A stretch of DNA of 64,000 bases, taken from the NCBI GenBank assembly GCA_013823505.1, contig PNMH01000012.1, positions 3,789 to 67,788 of the forward strand, written 5' to 3'. The first letter of the stretch is position 1. Each line of letters begins with the position of its first letter. This document shows positions 29,760 through 39,244 of this stretch, one piece after another. This stretch comes from Polaromonas sp. Its GTDB lineage: Bacteria > Pseudomonadota > Gammaproteobacteria > Burkholderiales > Burkholderiaceae. Both the position numbers and the translations under genes were made by a program. A model generated the notes under the pieces. It had not been told where the DNA came from, searched no databases, and worked only from the letters and a program-made list of their open reading frames with translations.

Positions 29760-31547
29760 TCACACCTGGAACTGCAGAGCGGCCAGGCCGGCGTAGACGC
29801 CGCCCTGCGCCACCAGTTCGGTGTGCGTGCCTTGCTCCACCAGCCGGCCGTGGTCCAGCACCACGATCAGGTCGGCCTGCTGCACCGTGGCCAGGCGGTG
29901 CGCGATCACCAGCGTGGTGCGGTCCTTCATGGCCGACTCCAGCGCGGCCTGGACCATGCGCTCGCTCTGGGCGTCGAGCGCGCTGGTGGCCTCGTCGAGC
30001 AGCAGCAGCGGCGGGTTCTTGAGCATGGCGCGCGCGATGGCGATGCGCTGGCGCTGACCGCCCGAGAGGCGCACACCGCGCTCGCCCAGAAAAGTGTCGT
30101 AACCCTCGGGCAGCTCGTCGATGAACTCATCGGCAAAAGCCGCCGCAGCGGCGGCGCGCACCTCGTCGTCGCTCGCGCCGGGCTTGCCGTAGCGGATGTT
30201 TTCCAGCGCGCTGCTGGAGAAGATCACCGGGTCCTGCGGCACGATGCCCACTCGGTTGCGCAGGTCGTGCAGGCTCATCTGGTGGATCGGCACACCGTCC
30301 AGCCGGATCGTTCCGAGTGCTGGGTCGTAGTAGCGCAGCAGCAGGCCGAAGACCGTGGTCTTGCCCGCGCCGCTGGGGCCCACCAGCGCTACCGTCTGAC
30401 CGGGTTGTACCGCGAGGCTGAAGCCCGAGAGCGCAGCCTGAGCCGGGCGTGAGGGGTAGTGGAAGGTGATGTCATCGAACACCAGCGCGCTGCCTCCCTG
30501 AGGCGTTGGCGCCTTGAGTGGTTGCGCAGGCGACTGCACCGGCGAGGCGCTGGCCAGCAGCTCCATCAATCGCTCGCTCGCGCCGGCAGCGCGCAGCAGG
30601 TCGCCGTAGACCTCGCCGAGCACCGCGACCGCACCGGCCAGGATGATGATGTAGAGCACCGTCTGCCCCAGGTGGCCGGGCGTGATGGTGCCGGCCAGCA
30701 CCGCCTGCGTGCCCTGGTACAGGCCCCACAGTAGCAGGCCGGCGGTGGTGATGATGATGAAGGCCACCAGCACCGAGCGCGCGCGCGTGCGTTTGATTGC
30801 GGTGTCGAAGGCGAACTGGGTGGACGCGTTGAAGCGCGCCGCTTCGCGGTCTTCAGCGGTGTAGCTCTGCACCACTGGAATCGCGTTGAGCACCTCCGCC
30901 GCAATCGCACTGGAGTCGGCCACGCGGTCCTGGCTGGCGCGCGAGAGCTTGCGCACGCGCCGCCCGAACCACATGCTCGGCAGCACCACCAGCACGATGA
31001 TCAGCAGCACCTGGAGCATCACATACGGGTTGGTCCACACCAGCATCACCAAGGCGCCGATGCCCATGACGGCATTGCGCAAGCCCATGGATAGCGACGA
31101 CCCCACCACCGTCTGCACCAGGGTGGTGTCGGTGGTCAGGCGCGAGAGCACCTCGCCGGTCTGGGTGGTCTCGAAGAACTGCGGGCTCTGGCGCAGCACA
31201 TGGCTGTAGACCGCATTGCGCAAATCGGCGGTGACGCGTTCACCGAGCCAACTCACCAGATAGAAGCGCATGGCCGAGAAAAAGCCAAGCGCAACCGCCA
31301 CGCCGAACAGCGCCGCGAAGTGGCCACGCAATGCCAGTGCCTGCTCGCCGCGTCCGGCCGGTGCCAGGCCACTGTCGATGAGGAAACGCAAGGCCAGCGG
31401 AAACGCCAGCGTGGCGGCGGCGGCCAGCACCAGAAACAGGATGGCCAGACCGATCTGCAGGCGGTAGGGCCGCAGAAACGGCAGCAGGCCGCTGAGCGAG
31501 GTGGGGGTGGTGGCTTTCGGGCGGTCGGAGGGGGAGGGGGAGCTCAT
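29760..31547 (-). CDS. MsbA-like ABC exporter, fused permease and ATPase
   Basis: A 595-residue half-transporter of the ABCB type. Six hydrophobic segments (about residues 20-310) precede an ATPase domain with Walker A GPSGAGKTT, the signature LSGGQRQRIAIARAML, Walker B LLLLDEATSALD and the H-loop IAHRLATV. It should work as a homodimer in the inner membrane, exporting lipids or hydrophobic compounds; the substrate cannot be told. The ATG at 31547 (MSSPSPSDRP) is preferred over the longer frame to 31607, since the family's N-terminus is short. Confidence 0.9.
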   Translation of the reverse strand: MSSPSPSDRPKATTPTSLSGLLPFLRPYRLQIGLAILFLVLAAAATLAFPLALRFLIDSGLAPAGRGEQALALRGHFAALFGVAVALGFFSAMRFYLVSWLGERVTADLRNAVYSHVLRQSPQFFETTQTGEVLSRLTTDTTLVQTVVGSSLSMGLRNAVMGIGALVMLVWTNPYVMLQVLLIIVLVVLPSMWFGRRVRKLSRASQDRVADSSAIAAEVLNAIPVVQSYTAEDREAARFNASTQFAFDTAIKRTRARSVLVAFIIITTAGLLLWGLYQGTQAVLAGTITPGHLGQTVLYIIILAGAVAVLGEVYGDLLRAAGASERLMELLASASPVQSPAQPLKAPTPQGGSALVFDDITFHYPSRPAQAALSGFSLAVQPGQTVALVGPSGAGKTTVFGLLLRYYDPALGTIRLDGVPIHQMSLHDLRNRVGIVPQDPVIFSSSALENIRYGKPGASDDEVRAAAAAAFADEFIDELPEGYDTFLGERGVRLSGGQRQRIAIARAMLKNPPLLLLDEATSALDAQSERMVQAALESAMKDRTTLVIAHRLATVQQADLIVVLDHGRLVEQGTHTELVAQGGVYAGLAALQFQV

Positions 31548-31685
31548 GCAGGTGAGTGTGCCGGGTTTTGAAGACACCCGTTTTTTGCCTTCACGGAAGC
31601 TGCGCACATCTGCCAGGTGCCGGCCATCGCCTCAAATCGTTGGTGCTAGGATCGCGGCCAAATTTTCAACATGGGAGGGACAGGG

Positions 31686-32876
31686 ATGGCACATCACAGC
31701 GAATTCGAGGCGACGGAAATCTTGTCCGACAGCCGAGCTTCCCGGGCCGAACCGGCACTCACCTTCGACATCCGCTTCACCGGTTCGGGCAGCGAGTACT
31801 TCCGCATCTGGATCGTCAACCTGCTGCTGACCCTGGTCACCTTCACGCTCTACTGGCCCTTTGCGCGCGCGCGCCGCCTGGCCTATTTCCAGAACAACAC
31901 CCTGGTGGGCAAGGACCCGCTGGGTTTTCATGGTGACCCCTGGAAAATGTTCCGCGGCTACTTGCTCATGCTGCTGTTCGGCGTGTCGTACTGGGCGGTG
32001 TCCAATTTCGCGCCGGCCTTTGCCTGGCTGCCTTTGCTCGTGCTGGCCGTGTTGTGGCCTGCGCTGTGGCGCGCATCGCTCCAGTTCCGGTTGCGCAACA
32101 CCAGCTGGCGCGGCGTGCGCCTGTCGTTCGAGGGCGACCTCAAGGGTGCCTACCTGTGCATGCTGCCGTTCTTCATTCCCGTGTTTCTGATCGGAATGGT
32201 CATGGGTGTCGTCGCATCGGCCGCGCAGGGCGCGGAGGCGGGCGAGGCTGGCGCTGTGTTTGTCGCAGCCACGGCCCTGATGGTGCTGGCGATGGCTGCG
32301 CTGTCGCCCTGGCTGATGGCTCGCATCAAGCGCTACCAGCACGGTGGCTATGCGTTCGCGCAGGAGCGCACGCGGCTGACGGCCGGACTGGGCGCTTTCT
32401 ATGGGTTCTCGTTCCGTGTGGCCGGTGTGTCCGTGCTGTGCACCGCCTTGCTCGCCGCTGTGGGCGCCCTCGTGGCGGTGACGCTGGGCATTGGCGGAGG
32501 CGCAGCCATGATCGCGCTGCCCTTCGTGCTCGCATTGGCCTACCTGGTGTTTCCGCTGGTGCTCATGCCCTACACCACCTCGCGCCTGCAGAACCTGCTG
32601 TGGTCCCACACCCGCAGCCCACGCATCCGGTTCAACAGCCAGTTGAGGTTCTCGCCCCTGGTGCGACTGACCGCAAAGAACTGGCTGCTCATCGCCCTCA
32701 CGCTGGGCCTGTACTGGCCGTTCGCCAAGGTGCACACCGCACGCCTGCGGCTGGAGGCCATGGCCATCGCGGTGCAGGGCGACGTGAACGCCTGGCTCGC
32801 GAAGGCACAGGGCGGCGACAAGGGCATTCTGGGCGACGCGGCGGGCGACTTCTTCGGCATCGACATGGGCCTGTGA
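31686..32876 (+). CDS. DUF898 family membrane protein
   Basis: A 396-residue inner-membrane protein with several hydrophobic segments and two copies of the motif LTLVTFTLYWPFARARR / LIALTLGLYWPFAKVHT (near residues 40 and 330), diagnostic of DUF898 (YjgN-like). The ATG at 31686 follows a GGGAGGG ribosome site; an in-frame ATG at 31671 is too close to that site to use it. Function unknown. The stop shares one base with the start of the M48 protease gene (TGATG), and the same pair of genes is seen elsewhere. Confidence 0.85.
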   Translation: MAHHSEFEATEILSDSRASRAEPALTFDIRFTGSGSEYFRIWIVNLLLTLVTFTLYWPFARARRLAYFQNNTLVGKDPLGFHGDPWKMFRGYLLMLLFGVSYWAVSNFAPAFAWLPLLVLAVLWPALWRASLQFRLRNTSWRGVRLSFEGDLKGAYLCMLPFFIPVFLIGMVMGVVASAAQGAEAGEAGAVFVAATALMVLAMAALSPWLMARIKRYQHGGYAFAQERTRLTAGLGAFYGFSFRVAGVSVLCTALLAAVGALVAVTLGIGGGAAMIALPFVLALAYLVFPLVLMPYTTSRLQNLLWSHTRSPRIRFNSQLRFSPLVRLTAKNWLLIALTLGLYWPFAKVHTARLRLEAMAIAVQGDVNAWLAKAQGGDKGILGDAAGDFFGIDMGL

Positions 32877-33940
32877 TGCACACAGCGCCGCGCCTGCACA
32901 GCACCTGGTTTGACGGCCAGAGCCCACGCGCGCAGGTCTGTGAACTCTGCATCGAAGGCAACGAGCTCGTGCTCAGCCTGGTGAGCGGCGAGCGCCGCTA
33001 CCCGGTGCGCCAGGTGCGCTGGGCCGAACGCCGCTCGCACGGCCAGCGTCAGAGCGAGCTGCCCGACGGCAGCCTGATCCAGCACGCCGATGCGGGCGAG
33101 TGGGACGCGTGGCGGCAGGCCAGTGGCCAGCGCGACGGTGCGGTGGTGGGCTGGATGCAGAGCTGGCGTGCCACGCTGGTCGCCATGGGTGCCAGCGTGG
33201 TGTTTCTCGGCGCGGCGTGGACCTGGGGTGTTCCGTGGCTGAGCCGGACCTTGGCCCACCAGGTACCGCAGTCGCTGGAAACGCGCCTGGGTGAGCAGGG
33301 CATGCAGCAACTGGATCGCCTGTTTCTGCAGCCCAGCGCACTGCCCGCGCAGCAGCAGCAGGCCTTGCGTGATCGCTTTGCATCGGCCGTGGAACGTGCC
33401 CACCCGCAGGGCGGCGCGCCGGCCTGGCAACTCTCGTTCCACCAGTCCAAAGCCCTCGGCGCCAACGCGTTCGCCCTGCCTGGCGGGTACATCGTGATCA
33501 CCGACGACCTGGTGAAGCTGCTCGCCGACCAGCCGGATGCCATCGTGGGCGTGCTGGCGCACGAGTTGGGCCATGTGCACCACCGCCACGGGCTTGATCT
33601 GATGGTGCGCGCCAGTCTGATCAGCGCGCTGGTGGGTGTGGTGCTGGGCGACGCCAGCGGCTTCCTGGCCACCGTGCCGGCCACCTTGGCCACACAGGCC
33701 TATTCGCGCGACGCCGAGCGCGACGCCGATGCGTTTGCTGCGCAGCTGCTCGACCGAAGCGGCGTGTCGCCATCGGTCATGGTGGCGTTCTTCGAGCGCA
33801 TCCAGCGACAGGAACGGGCCGGCCAGGACGAGGAGGGTGACGACAGCGCCGCGCTGCCCATCGCCATCTCCAGCCACCCCGACCACGACGAGCGCATCCG
33901 CTTTTTCCGCGAGTGGTCCAGCGAGCCTGCGCGTCCCTGA
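32876..33940 (+). CDS. M48 family zinc metalloprotease, membrane-anchored
   Basis: A 354-residue protein. The N-terminal 95 residues form a small soluble domain, followed by one hydrophobic segment (about 99-118), then the peptidase domain with HELGHVHHRHG (zinc ligands His229 and His233, catalytic Glu230) and the third ligand Glu281 in SRDAERDADAFA. It likely acts in envelope quality control like other M48 peptidases such as LoiP and BepA. The start chosen gives a TGATG junction with the DUF898 gene; the longer frame from 32054 is a shadow of that gene. Confidence 0.9.
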   Translation: MHTAPRLHSTWFDGQSPRAQVCELCIEGNELVLSLVSGERRYPVRQVRWAERRSHGQRQSELPDGSLIQHADAGEWDAWRQASGQRDGAVVGWMQSWRATLVAMGASVVFLGAAWTWGVPWLSRTLAHQVPQSLETRLGEQGMQQLDRLFLQPSALPAQQQQALRDRFASAVERAHPQGGAPAWQLSFHQSKALGANAFALPGGYIVITDDLVKLLADQPDAIVGVLAHELGHVHHRHGLDLMVRASLISALVGVVLGDASGFLATVPATLATQAYSRDAERDADAFAAQLLDRSGVSPSVMVAFFERIQRQERAGQDEEGDDSAALPIAISSHPDHDERIRFFREWSSEPARP

Positions 33941-34041
33941 AAGCGCCTTTGGTCTATGTCGGCCAACGTACCGACGCCCGTGCATGGCCTGCCTAAGCTG
34001 TCCTCACACCACCCTTCGGTGGATGACACAAAGGAATCACC

Positions 34042-34344
34042 ATGAACCATTCAAAACTGCTGTTGGCCGGCGCCCTGTCGCTCGCGCTTGCCGGTTGCAT
34101 CTCGGCACCCATGGGCCCCGCAGGCCCCGCTGGCGCCACCGGCGCCACGGGCTACACCGGTGACACGGGCGCCACCGGAGCCACAGGCGGTGCGGGCGCA
34201 ACGGGTGCCACGGGTTACACCGGCGCCACCGGCAGCACAGGTGCCACCGGCAGCACCGGCTACACCGGCGCCACGGGCGCCACCGGCAGCACGTCGTTGC
34301 CTTCGAGCGGCGGCACCGTGATCGTCGTCCCGCCGCAGCGTTGA
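34042..34344 (+). CDS. Collagen-like Gly-X-Y lipoprotein
   Basis: A 100-residue lipoprotein. The signal peptide [19 protein letters not shown] carries a lipobox ending at Cys19. It is followed by about 20 uninterrupted Gly-X-Y triplets (residues 25-84), mostly G-A-T, G-S-T and G-Y-T, and a short tail ([16 protein letters not shown]). Threonine instead of proline in the third position resembles bacterial collagen-like proteins stabilised by threonine. It could form a trimeric fibre on the outer membrane. It is transcribed alone, converging on the lipocalin gene 19 bp away. Confidence 0.8.
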   Translation: MNHSKLLLAGALSLALAGCISAPMGPAGPAGATGATGYTGDTGATGATGGAGATGATGYTGATGSTGATGSTGYTGATGATGSTSLPSSGGTVIVVPPQR

Positions 34345-34363
34345 TCCCCTGCGCAGCGGAACG

Positions 34364-35500
34364 TCACAACACCAGCCGCTGCGCATACCCCGTCATTTCC
34401 AGGTAGCCGCGGCCCACGCGCTGGCCGTTGCTGTCGAACAGGTCCGACAGGCCTTCCCAGTACACCGTGCCGGTGCCCTGGCGGCTGTCGAGTTCCTGGG
34501 GGTCGATCACGGCCTTGACCGTGTAGAAATCGGCCGGCGTTCGGATCAGCCATTCCACCGGGTACTTCGCCCGGGTCAGCGGACTGGTCCAGAAGCGCTG
34601 TGGCTTGAAGTCGACCTCGCCTGGGCGGAAGCGGTAGATGTCGGTGGGGCTTTGCGCACTGCCCGCCGCGCGAAATGAACCACCCGCCCAGACCTTGCTG
34701 CCGTCAGCACGGCGCAGCTGAAACGCGGTCACGCTGTGGCCGTCAAACAGGTTCATGCCGATCCAGTCCCAGCCCACCGCCTCCGGATGCAGCAGCGCTT
34801 CGCTCCACTCGTGGTCGAGCCACGCTGTGCCGGTCACTTCAAACCGCTGTTGGCCGATGCCCAGCGTGCCCTGCACCGCCAGGTGGGGATGGGACACGTA
34901 GAAGCTCGCCTGGGATGCGTCGGGGCCTTTGCGTGAAAAGCCTTCGTCGCCCTGCAGCAGCCAGGCCTGTTGCGGCTGTGCGATGAGGTCGATGCTCAGC
35001 TGGTCGCCGCCGATGCGCGTGGTGTAGTGGCCCTGGGGCTTGCGCTCGATGTGCCAGTCGCGCAGCACCACACGGGTGTCGGTGTCGCTGGCGAACACAC
35101 CCCGCTCGGTTTGCACGGGCGCCTCGCCGTTCCAGCGCGCCATGCGCTGGTCGTGCAGGAGCTTGCCGCTTTGCACATCGGTGATGGCGGCGTGGGCGAA
35201 CAGCAGGTGTTTCGCGGCCAGACGACTTTGCAGGGTCTGTGTGCCGTCCACGCGGCTGCGGAAAAAGGTCACCTGAAAGCCGAACTCGCGGCCCTGCTGG
35301 TCTTTCGCGTGGCCGGTCAGGTACCACCATTCGGTTCGGGTGTCGTTGTGCGTGCCGTGGTCGCGCGGGAACACGAGCGGGCGCGGTCGCAGCGGGTCGC
35401 CCGGGCGGCGTGCGGTTTGCGCATGGATACCCGGAAATGCGAGGGCGCCCGCCGATGCGATCAAGAGCTGGCGGCGCAGGTCGTTCAATCCAGATTTCAT
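34364..35500 (-). CDS. Lipocalin-like (AttH/carotenoid 1,2-hydratase family) exported protein
   Basis: A 378-residue protein of the AttH/CrtC-like lipocalin family. It starts MKSGLNDLRRQLLIASAGAL, a signal peptide with twin arginines that may be Tat-type, and the mature part has the family's early FPRDHGTHNDTRTEWWYLTG and later WLDHEWSEALL. Two lipocalin-like beta barrels are expected. The real carotenoid hydratase function is unlikely because no carotenoid genes are near. Its start shares one base with the stop of the large permease gene upstream (TGATG), as in operons where this family accompanies an ABC transporter. Confidence 0.85.
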   Translation of the reverse strand: MKSGLNDLRRQLLIASAGALAFPGIHAQTARRPGDPLRPRPLVFPRDHGTHNDTRTEWWYLTGHAKDQQGREFGFQVTFFRSRVDGTQTLQSRLAAKHLLFAHAAITDVQSGKLLHDQRMARWNGEAPVQTERGVFASDTDTRVVLRDWHIERKPQGHYTTRIGGDQLSIDLIAQPQQAWLLQGDEGFSRKGPDASQASFYVSHPHLAVQGTLGIGQQRFEVTGTAWLDHEWSEALLHPEAVGWDWIGMNLFDGHSVTAFQLRRADGSKVWAGGSFRAAGSAQSPTDIYRFRPGEVDFKPQRFWTSPLTRAKYPVEWLIRTPADFYTVKAVIDPQELDSRQGTGTVYWEGLSDLFDSNGQRVGRGYLEMTGYAQRLVL

Positions 35501-38070
35501 CACCAGTCCTCCTTCACCGCCCGCACCGCATCGCGGCTGGCCGCCGCCTTCCCAGCCAGCCACGCGGTCAGCGTGCCGGCCACCACCACGGCCGCACACA
35601 GCGCCACCAGCCGCGCCCAGGGCAGCACCAGGTCCATGGTCCAGTGAAAGCTCTGTGGGTTCACCACGTGCACCAGCACCAGGCTCACCGCCAGCCCCAG
35701 CGCCAGGCCGGCGAGCGCGCCCAGCAGCGTCCAGGCTAGGCCTTCGAGCGCCACCACGCCCAGGATCTGCCCCCGCGTCAGACCGAGGTGGGCCAGCAGG
35801 CCGAATTCGCGTTTGCGCGCCAGCACCTGCGCGCTGAAGCTCGCGGCCACGCCAAACAAACCGATGCCGATGGCCACCGCCTGCAGCCACACGGTGACGG
35901 CAAAGCTGCGGTCGAAGATGCGCAGCGACACCGCGCGGATCTGGCCGGACGAAGCGAATTCGATCAAGTCCCGCGCGCCCTGTTGCTCGGCCAGGGCGCT
36001 GATGCTGTCGCGCACCGCGTTCTCATCGGCGCCCGCTTGCAGGTGCAGCGCGAGGTCGTTCACTCGCGCGTCGCCCGTGAGGCGCACGAAGTCGTCGCGG
36101 TCCATGGCCACGCTGCCGTGCTGGCGCGCGTAGTCGCGCCACACGCCCGCCACGAAAAAGCGCACGCCGCGCACGTTCGGCCCGGCAAACGCCTGCGCGA
36201 GGTCTGGCAACCACCCACCGGGTTGTGCGCCGTAGAGATCCACCATGGCTTCGCTCACGTACACCGGGATGACGCGCTCGCCCTCGGCGGCGGCCGGCGC
36301 GGGCAGCGGGTTGCCCACCAGCGGCAGGCTCAGCGCGGCGCCGGGCACCATGGTCAAGGGACGCGTGAGCAGCACCACGGCTGGGCGCACCGGGTCCATC
36401 TGCACCGGCGTGGCGCGCAGGGTGTCCACGCGCTCCACGCCTGGCACGCGCGCCACCGCCGCCACGAAGTCCGCGGGCAGGTGGGTGGTGTCCAGGCCGT
36501 TGCTGCCACTGCTGCGCACATAGAGCTGTGCGGGCAGCACCGCGTCCAGCCACTGCGTGACCGAATCTCGAAAGCTCGCCACCATCACCGTGAGCGCCAC
36601 CGACAAGGCCAGACTGGCCACCACCCCGCTGGTGGCCACGGCGGCGGTCTCGCGCAGGCGGCGCGCGCGTTCCACCGCCAGCACCGGCAGTGCGCGGCGG
36701 GTGATGTGCGGCGCGATGCGGTCCAGCAGCCAGCCCACCGCCAGCGGCAGTGCCGCGATGCCACCCACCAGCAGCAGACCCACCGACAGGTAGGCCGCGA
36801 GTGGAATGCCGGCCACGGGCGGCGCCCAGGCCAGGGCCGCGGCGAGCAAGACCAATGCGAGCGCCAGCGTGTGGCGGCGCGCGCCGGGCTGCACCGGCGC
36901 GCCCAGACCTTTCAGCGCCAGCGCCGGCGCCATGCGCGCCGTGGCCCGCGCGGGCCACCAGCCCCCCACCACCGAAGCGGCCACACCCAGGCCGCCGTAG
37001 ACCAGTGCCGCCCAGGCGCTCCACTGCAGTGGCGGCGCCACGCCCGAGAAATAACCGCCCCCCAGATCACCACCGAGCAGCTTGAGCGCCAGCGCCGCCA
37101 GCGCCGTGCCCAGCGCAATGCCCAACAGACTGCCGAGCAGACCCAGCAAAGCCGATTCGGCCAGCACCAGGCGCAGGCGCTCATGGCCCGAGAGGCCGAG
37201 CACGCCGAGCAGGGCGAACTGCGGCTGGCGACGCGCCACCGAGAGCGACAGCACCGAAAACACGAGGAAGGCGCCGGTGAACAGCGCCACCAGCGCGAGC
37301 ACGGTGAGGTTGACCCGGTAGGCGCGCGAGAGGTTGCTCACGCGCTCGCCCGATTGCTCGGGCCGCTGCGCGATGACCTGATCGGGGAGGTTGAGCGAGG
37401 CCAGTACCGCGTCCCGCTGCGCACCGGGCACCAGCCGCAGGTCGATGCGGCTGAGCTGGCCCGCGCGGTCCATGAGGTCTTGCACGGCGGCCACGTCCAT
37501 CACCAGCAGCGCAGCCCCCGGTGCGTTCACCCGGCCGGCCACGCGCACCGTGCGCAGCGCCAGACCGCTTTGCAGTTGCAGCGTGGTGGCGTTGCCCAGT
37601 GCCTGCTGTGCGGCCGCGTTGAGAAACACGGCGTCGGGCGCAAACAGGTCGAAGCGCCGTGCTGCGGTGTCGTTGGGAGCGGCTTGCGGGACCGGCATCA
37701 GCGCGGGTGAGAGGCCTGCCACCACCAATGGGTCCACACCCAGCAGCTTCACCGCCACGCGTTCGCCGCCGGGCAGCACGGCCTGGGTGGCCAGCTCCAG
37801 CACCGGGCTGGCGAGCGCCACCTCGGGGTGGGCGGCCACGCGGTCGAGCAGGGTGTCGGGCAGCTGGCCCTGGCGCGCGCGCAACTCCACGTCGGGCTGG
37901 CCGTTGACCGAGCTCACCGCACTGGAGAACTCCGCGAGCGCCGACGCGTTGATGAGGTGCACCGCAAACGCCAACGCCACACCCAGCATGACCGCCACCA
38001 CGGCCGAGGCGTTGCGCCACGGGTGGTGGCGCAACTCTTGCAAGGAGAACGTGGAGAGCAGCGCGCGCAT
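35500..38070 (-). CDS. Large FtsX/MacB-type ABC transporter permease
   Basis: An 856-residue permease with an early transmembrane segment (about residues 18-38), a long periplasmic part, and two FtsX-like blocks of hydrophobic segments (about residues 240-400 and 730-850). This double arrangement is typical of permeases in lipoprotein or lipid transport. The ATG at 38070 gives the usual N-terminus MRALLSTFSLQELRHHPWRN. It is coupled to the lipocalin gene downstream. The cognate ATP-binding gene, usually directly upstream, is absent: the next gene is divergent. Confidence 0.87.
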   Translation of the reverse strand: MRALLSTFSLQELRHHPWRNASAVVAVMLGVALAFAVHLINASALAEFSSAVSSVNGQPDVELRARQGQLPDTLLDRVAAHPEVALASPVLELATQAVLPGGERVAVKLLGVDPLVVAGLSPALMPVPQAAPNDTAARRFDLFAPDAVFLNAAAQQALGNATTLQLQSGLALRTVRVAGRVNAPGAALLVMDVAAVQDLMDRAGQLSRIDLRLVPGAQRDAVLASLNLPDQVIAQRPEQSGERVSNLSRAYRVNLTVLALVALFTGAFLVFSVLSLSVARRQPQFALLGVLGLSGHERLRLVLAESALLGLLGSLLGIALGTALAALALKLLGGDLGGGYFSGVAPPLQWSAWAALVYGGLGVAASVVGGWWPARATARMAPALALKGLGAPVQPGARRHTLALALVLLAAALAWAPPVAGIPLAAYLSVGLLLVGGIAALPLAVGWLLDRIAPHITRRALPVLAVERARRLRETAAVATSGVVASLALSVALTVMVASFRDSVTQWLDAVLPAQLYVRSSGSNGLDTTHLPADFVAAVARVPGVERVDTLRATPVQMDPVRPAVVLLTRPLTMVPGAALSLPLVGNPLPAPAAAEGERVIPVYVSEAMVDLYGAQPGGWLPDLAQAFAGPNVRGVRFFVAGVWRDYARQHGSVAMDRDDFVRLTGDARVNDLALHLQAGADENAVRDSISALAEQQGARDLIEFASSGQIRAVSLRIFDRSFAVTVWLQAVAIGIGLFGVAASFSAQVLARKREFGLLAHLGLTRGQILGVVALEGLAWTLLGALAGLALGLAVSLVLVHVVNPQSFHWTMDLVLPWARLVALCAAVVVAGTLTAWLAGKAAASRDAVRAVKEDW

Positions 38071-38252
38071 GGCGTTCGAGCTTACGCCCAAGCCCTTGCC
38101 CGGGTTGAACCTCGGGTCAAGGTGCCTTGGCGCACAGACGGCACCCAGGCGCACGCGTACCATCGATCGATCTTTGCCTCACCGTCGTCCAGCGGCTACG
38201 GCCACTGCCACTGGCCCACAAGGCCGGTTCCTTTTCTTATCACGGTGACCCC

Positions 38253-39134
38253 ATGGTTCGCATCCACCTCGCCATCGACCTGCAATACCAGGTCAACCAG
38301 CCCAGCGCTGACTTCATCTTCAACGTGCAGGCCGCGCACTCACCGCAGCAGACGGTGGCGTGGGAAGAGCTGCAGGTCAGCCAGCCCGTGCCGCTGGTCT
38401 CCTACACCGATGCCGCCACCCGCACACGCATCCTGCGCCTGACCGCCAGCCCCGGCCCGCTGCAGCTGCGCTACCGCGCCACGCTGGACATCGTTCACCA
38501 CGTCGCGCAGCCCGACGGCGTGTTCGAAACGCCCATCAACCAGCTGCCCACCGAGGTGCTGACCTACATCTACCCCAGTCGCTACTGCCAGTCGGACTGC
38601 GTGACCGCCATGGCCAACGAGCTCTTCGGCCAGATGCCGCCGGGCTACCGCCGCGTCGAAGCGATCCAGAACTGGGTGCAGAGCCAGGTGACGTTCGAGT
38701 CGAACACCAGCAACTCCATGACCTCGGCCATGGACACGCTCAATTCCCACAAGGGTGTGTGCCGCGACTTTGCGCACCTCATGATCACCTTCTGCCGTGC
38801 GCTCAACATCCCTGCGCGCTTCACCACCGCCATCGACTTCGGCGCCGACCCCGCCCTGGGCCCGACCGACTTCCATGCCTATGTGGAGGTGTACCTGGGT
38901 CACCGCTGGTACCTGTTCGATCCGTCGGGCACCGCCATTCCCATGGGCTTTGTGCGCATCGGGACCGGGCGCGATGCGGCCGACGCGTCGTTCGCCACCA
39001 TCTTCGGCCCGGTGACGGCGCAAGCACCGCGCATCGACATCTCGGCCCAGACCCACCCCGGGCACGGCTGGCTCATGCCGGTGCGCCGCCCTGAAGGCCT
39101 GTCCACCGACGGCGGCTGGCAACGGGCCCTCTGA
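38253..39134 (+). CDS. Transglutaminase-like cysteine peptidase family protein
   Basis: A 293-residue protein with an N-terminal beta-rich domain (residues 1-110) and a transglutaminase/protease-like core. The triad is visible: Cys170 in HKGVCRDFAHLM, His208 in TDFHAYVEVY, and Asp223 in WYLFDPSG. No signal peptide is seen, so it is probably cytoplasmic. Substrate unknown; such proteins act as peptidases or amide-modifying enzymes. The 182 bp upstream (38071-38252), shared with the divergent permease gene, show no convincing promoter. Confidence 0.88.
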   Translation: MVRIHLAIDLQYQVNQPSADFIFNVQAAHSPQQTVAWEELQVSQPVPLVSYTDAATRTRILRLTASPGPLQLRYRATLDIVHHVAQPDGVFETPINQLPTEVLTYIYPSRYCQSDCVTAMANELFGQMPPGYRRVEAIQNWVQSQVTFESNTSNSMTSAMDTLNSHKGVCRDFAHLMITFCRALNIPARFTTAIDFGADPALGPTDFHAYVEVYLGHRWYLFDPSGTAIPMGFVRIGTGRDAADASFATIFGPVTAQAPRIDISAQTHPGHGWLMPVRRPEGLSTDGGWQRAL

Positions 39135-39231
39135 GGTCTTGAGGCGCTCGGTCGGGGTGTGCAACGCACCCCGGTCACAAAGCCGAGCAAATTACTCTGC
39201 GAACCCACTTCCCATGCCCGACATTTGCCGG

Positions 39232-39237
39232 TAGAAT
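39232..39237 (+). promoter_or_regulatory. Candidate -10 element of the VOC-Rieske unit
   Basis: TAGAAT (39232-39237), 82 bp before the first gene and 8 bp before the first of two palindromes. No convincing -35 hexamer lies 16-18 bp upstream. Transcription would begin near 39244, on the edge of the operator pair. Confidence 0.35.
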
Positions 39238-39244
39238 TCGCTTC

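Noticed and set aside
34100..34290. Repetitive DNA that could be a repeat array
   Set aside because: The near-repeats come from Gly-X-Y codons of the collagen-like protein; units vary in length and sequence and there are no spacers.
34364..35500. True carotenoid 1,2-hydratase
   Set aside because: The lipocalin-like fold family is shared, but no carotenoid genes are nearby and the protein is coupled to an ABC permease, which fits the AttH-like group better.
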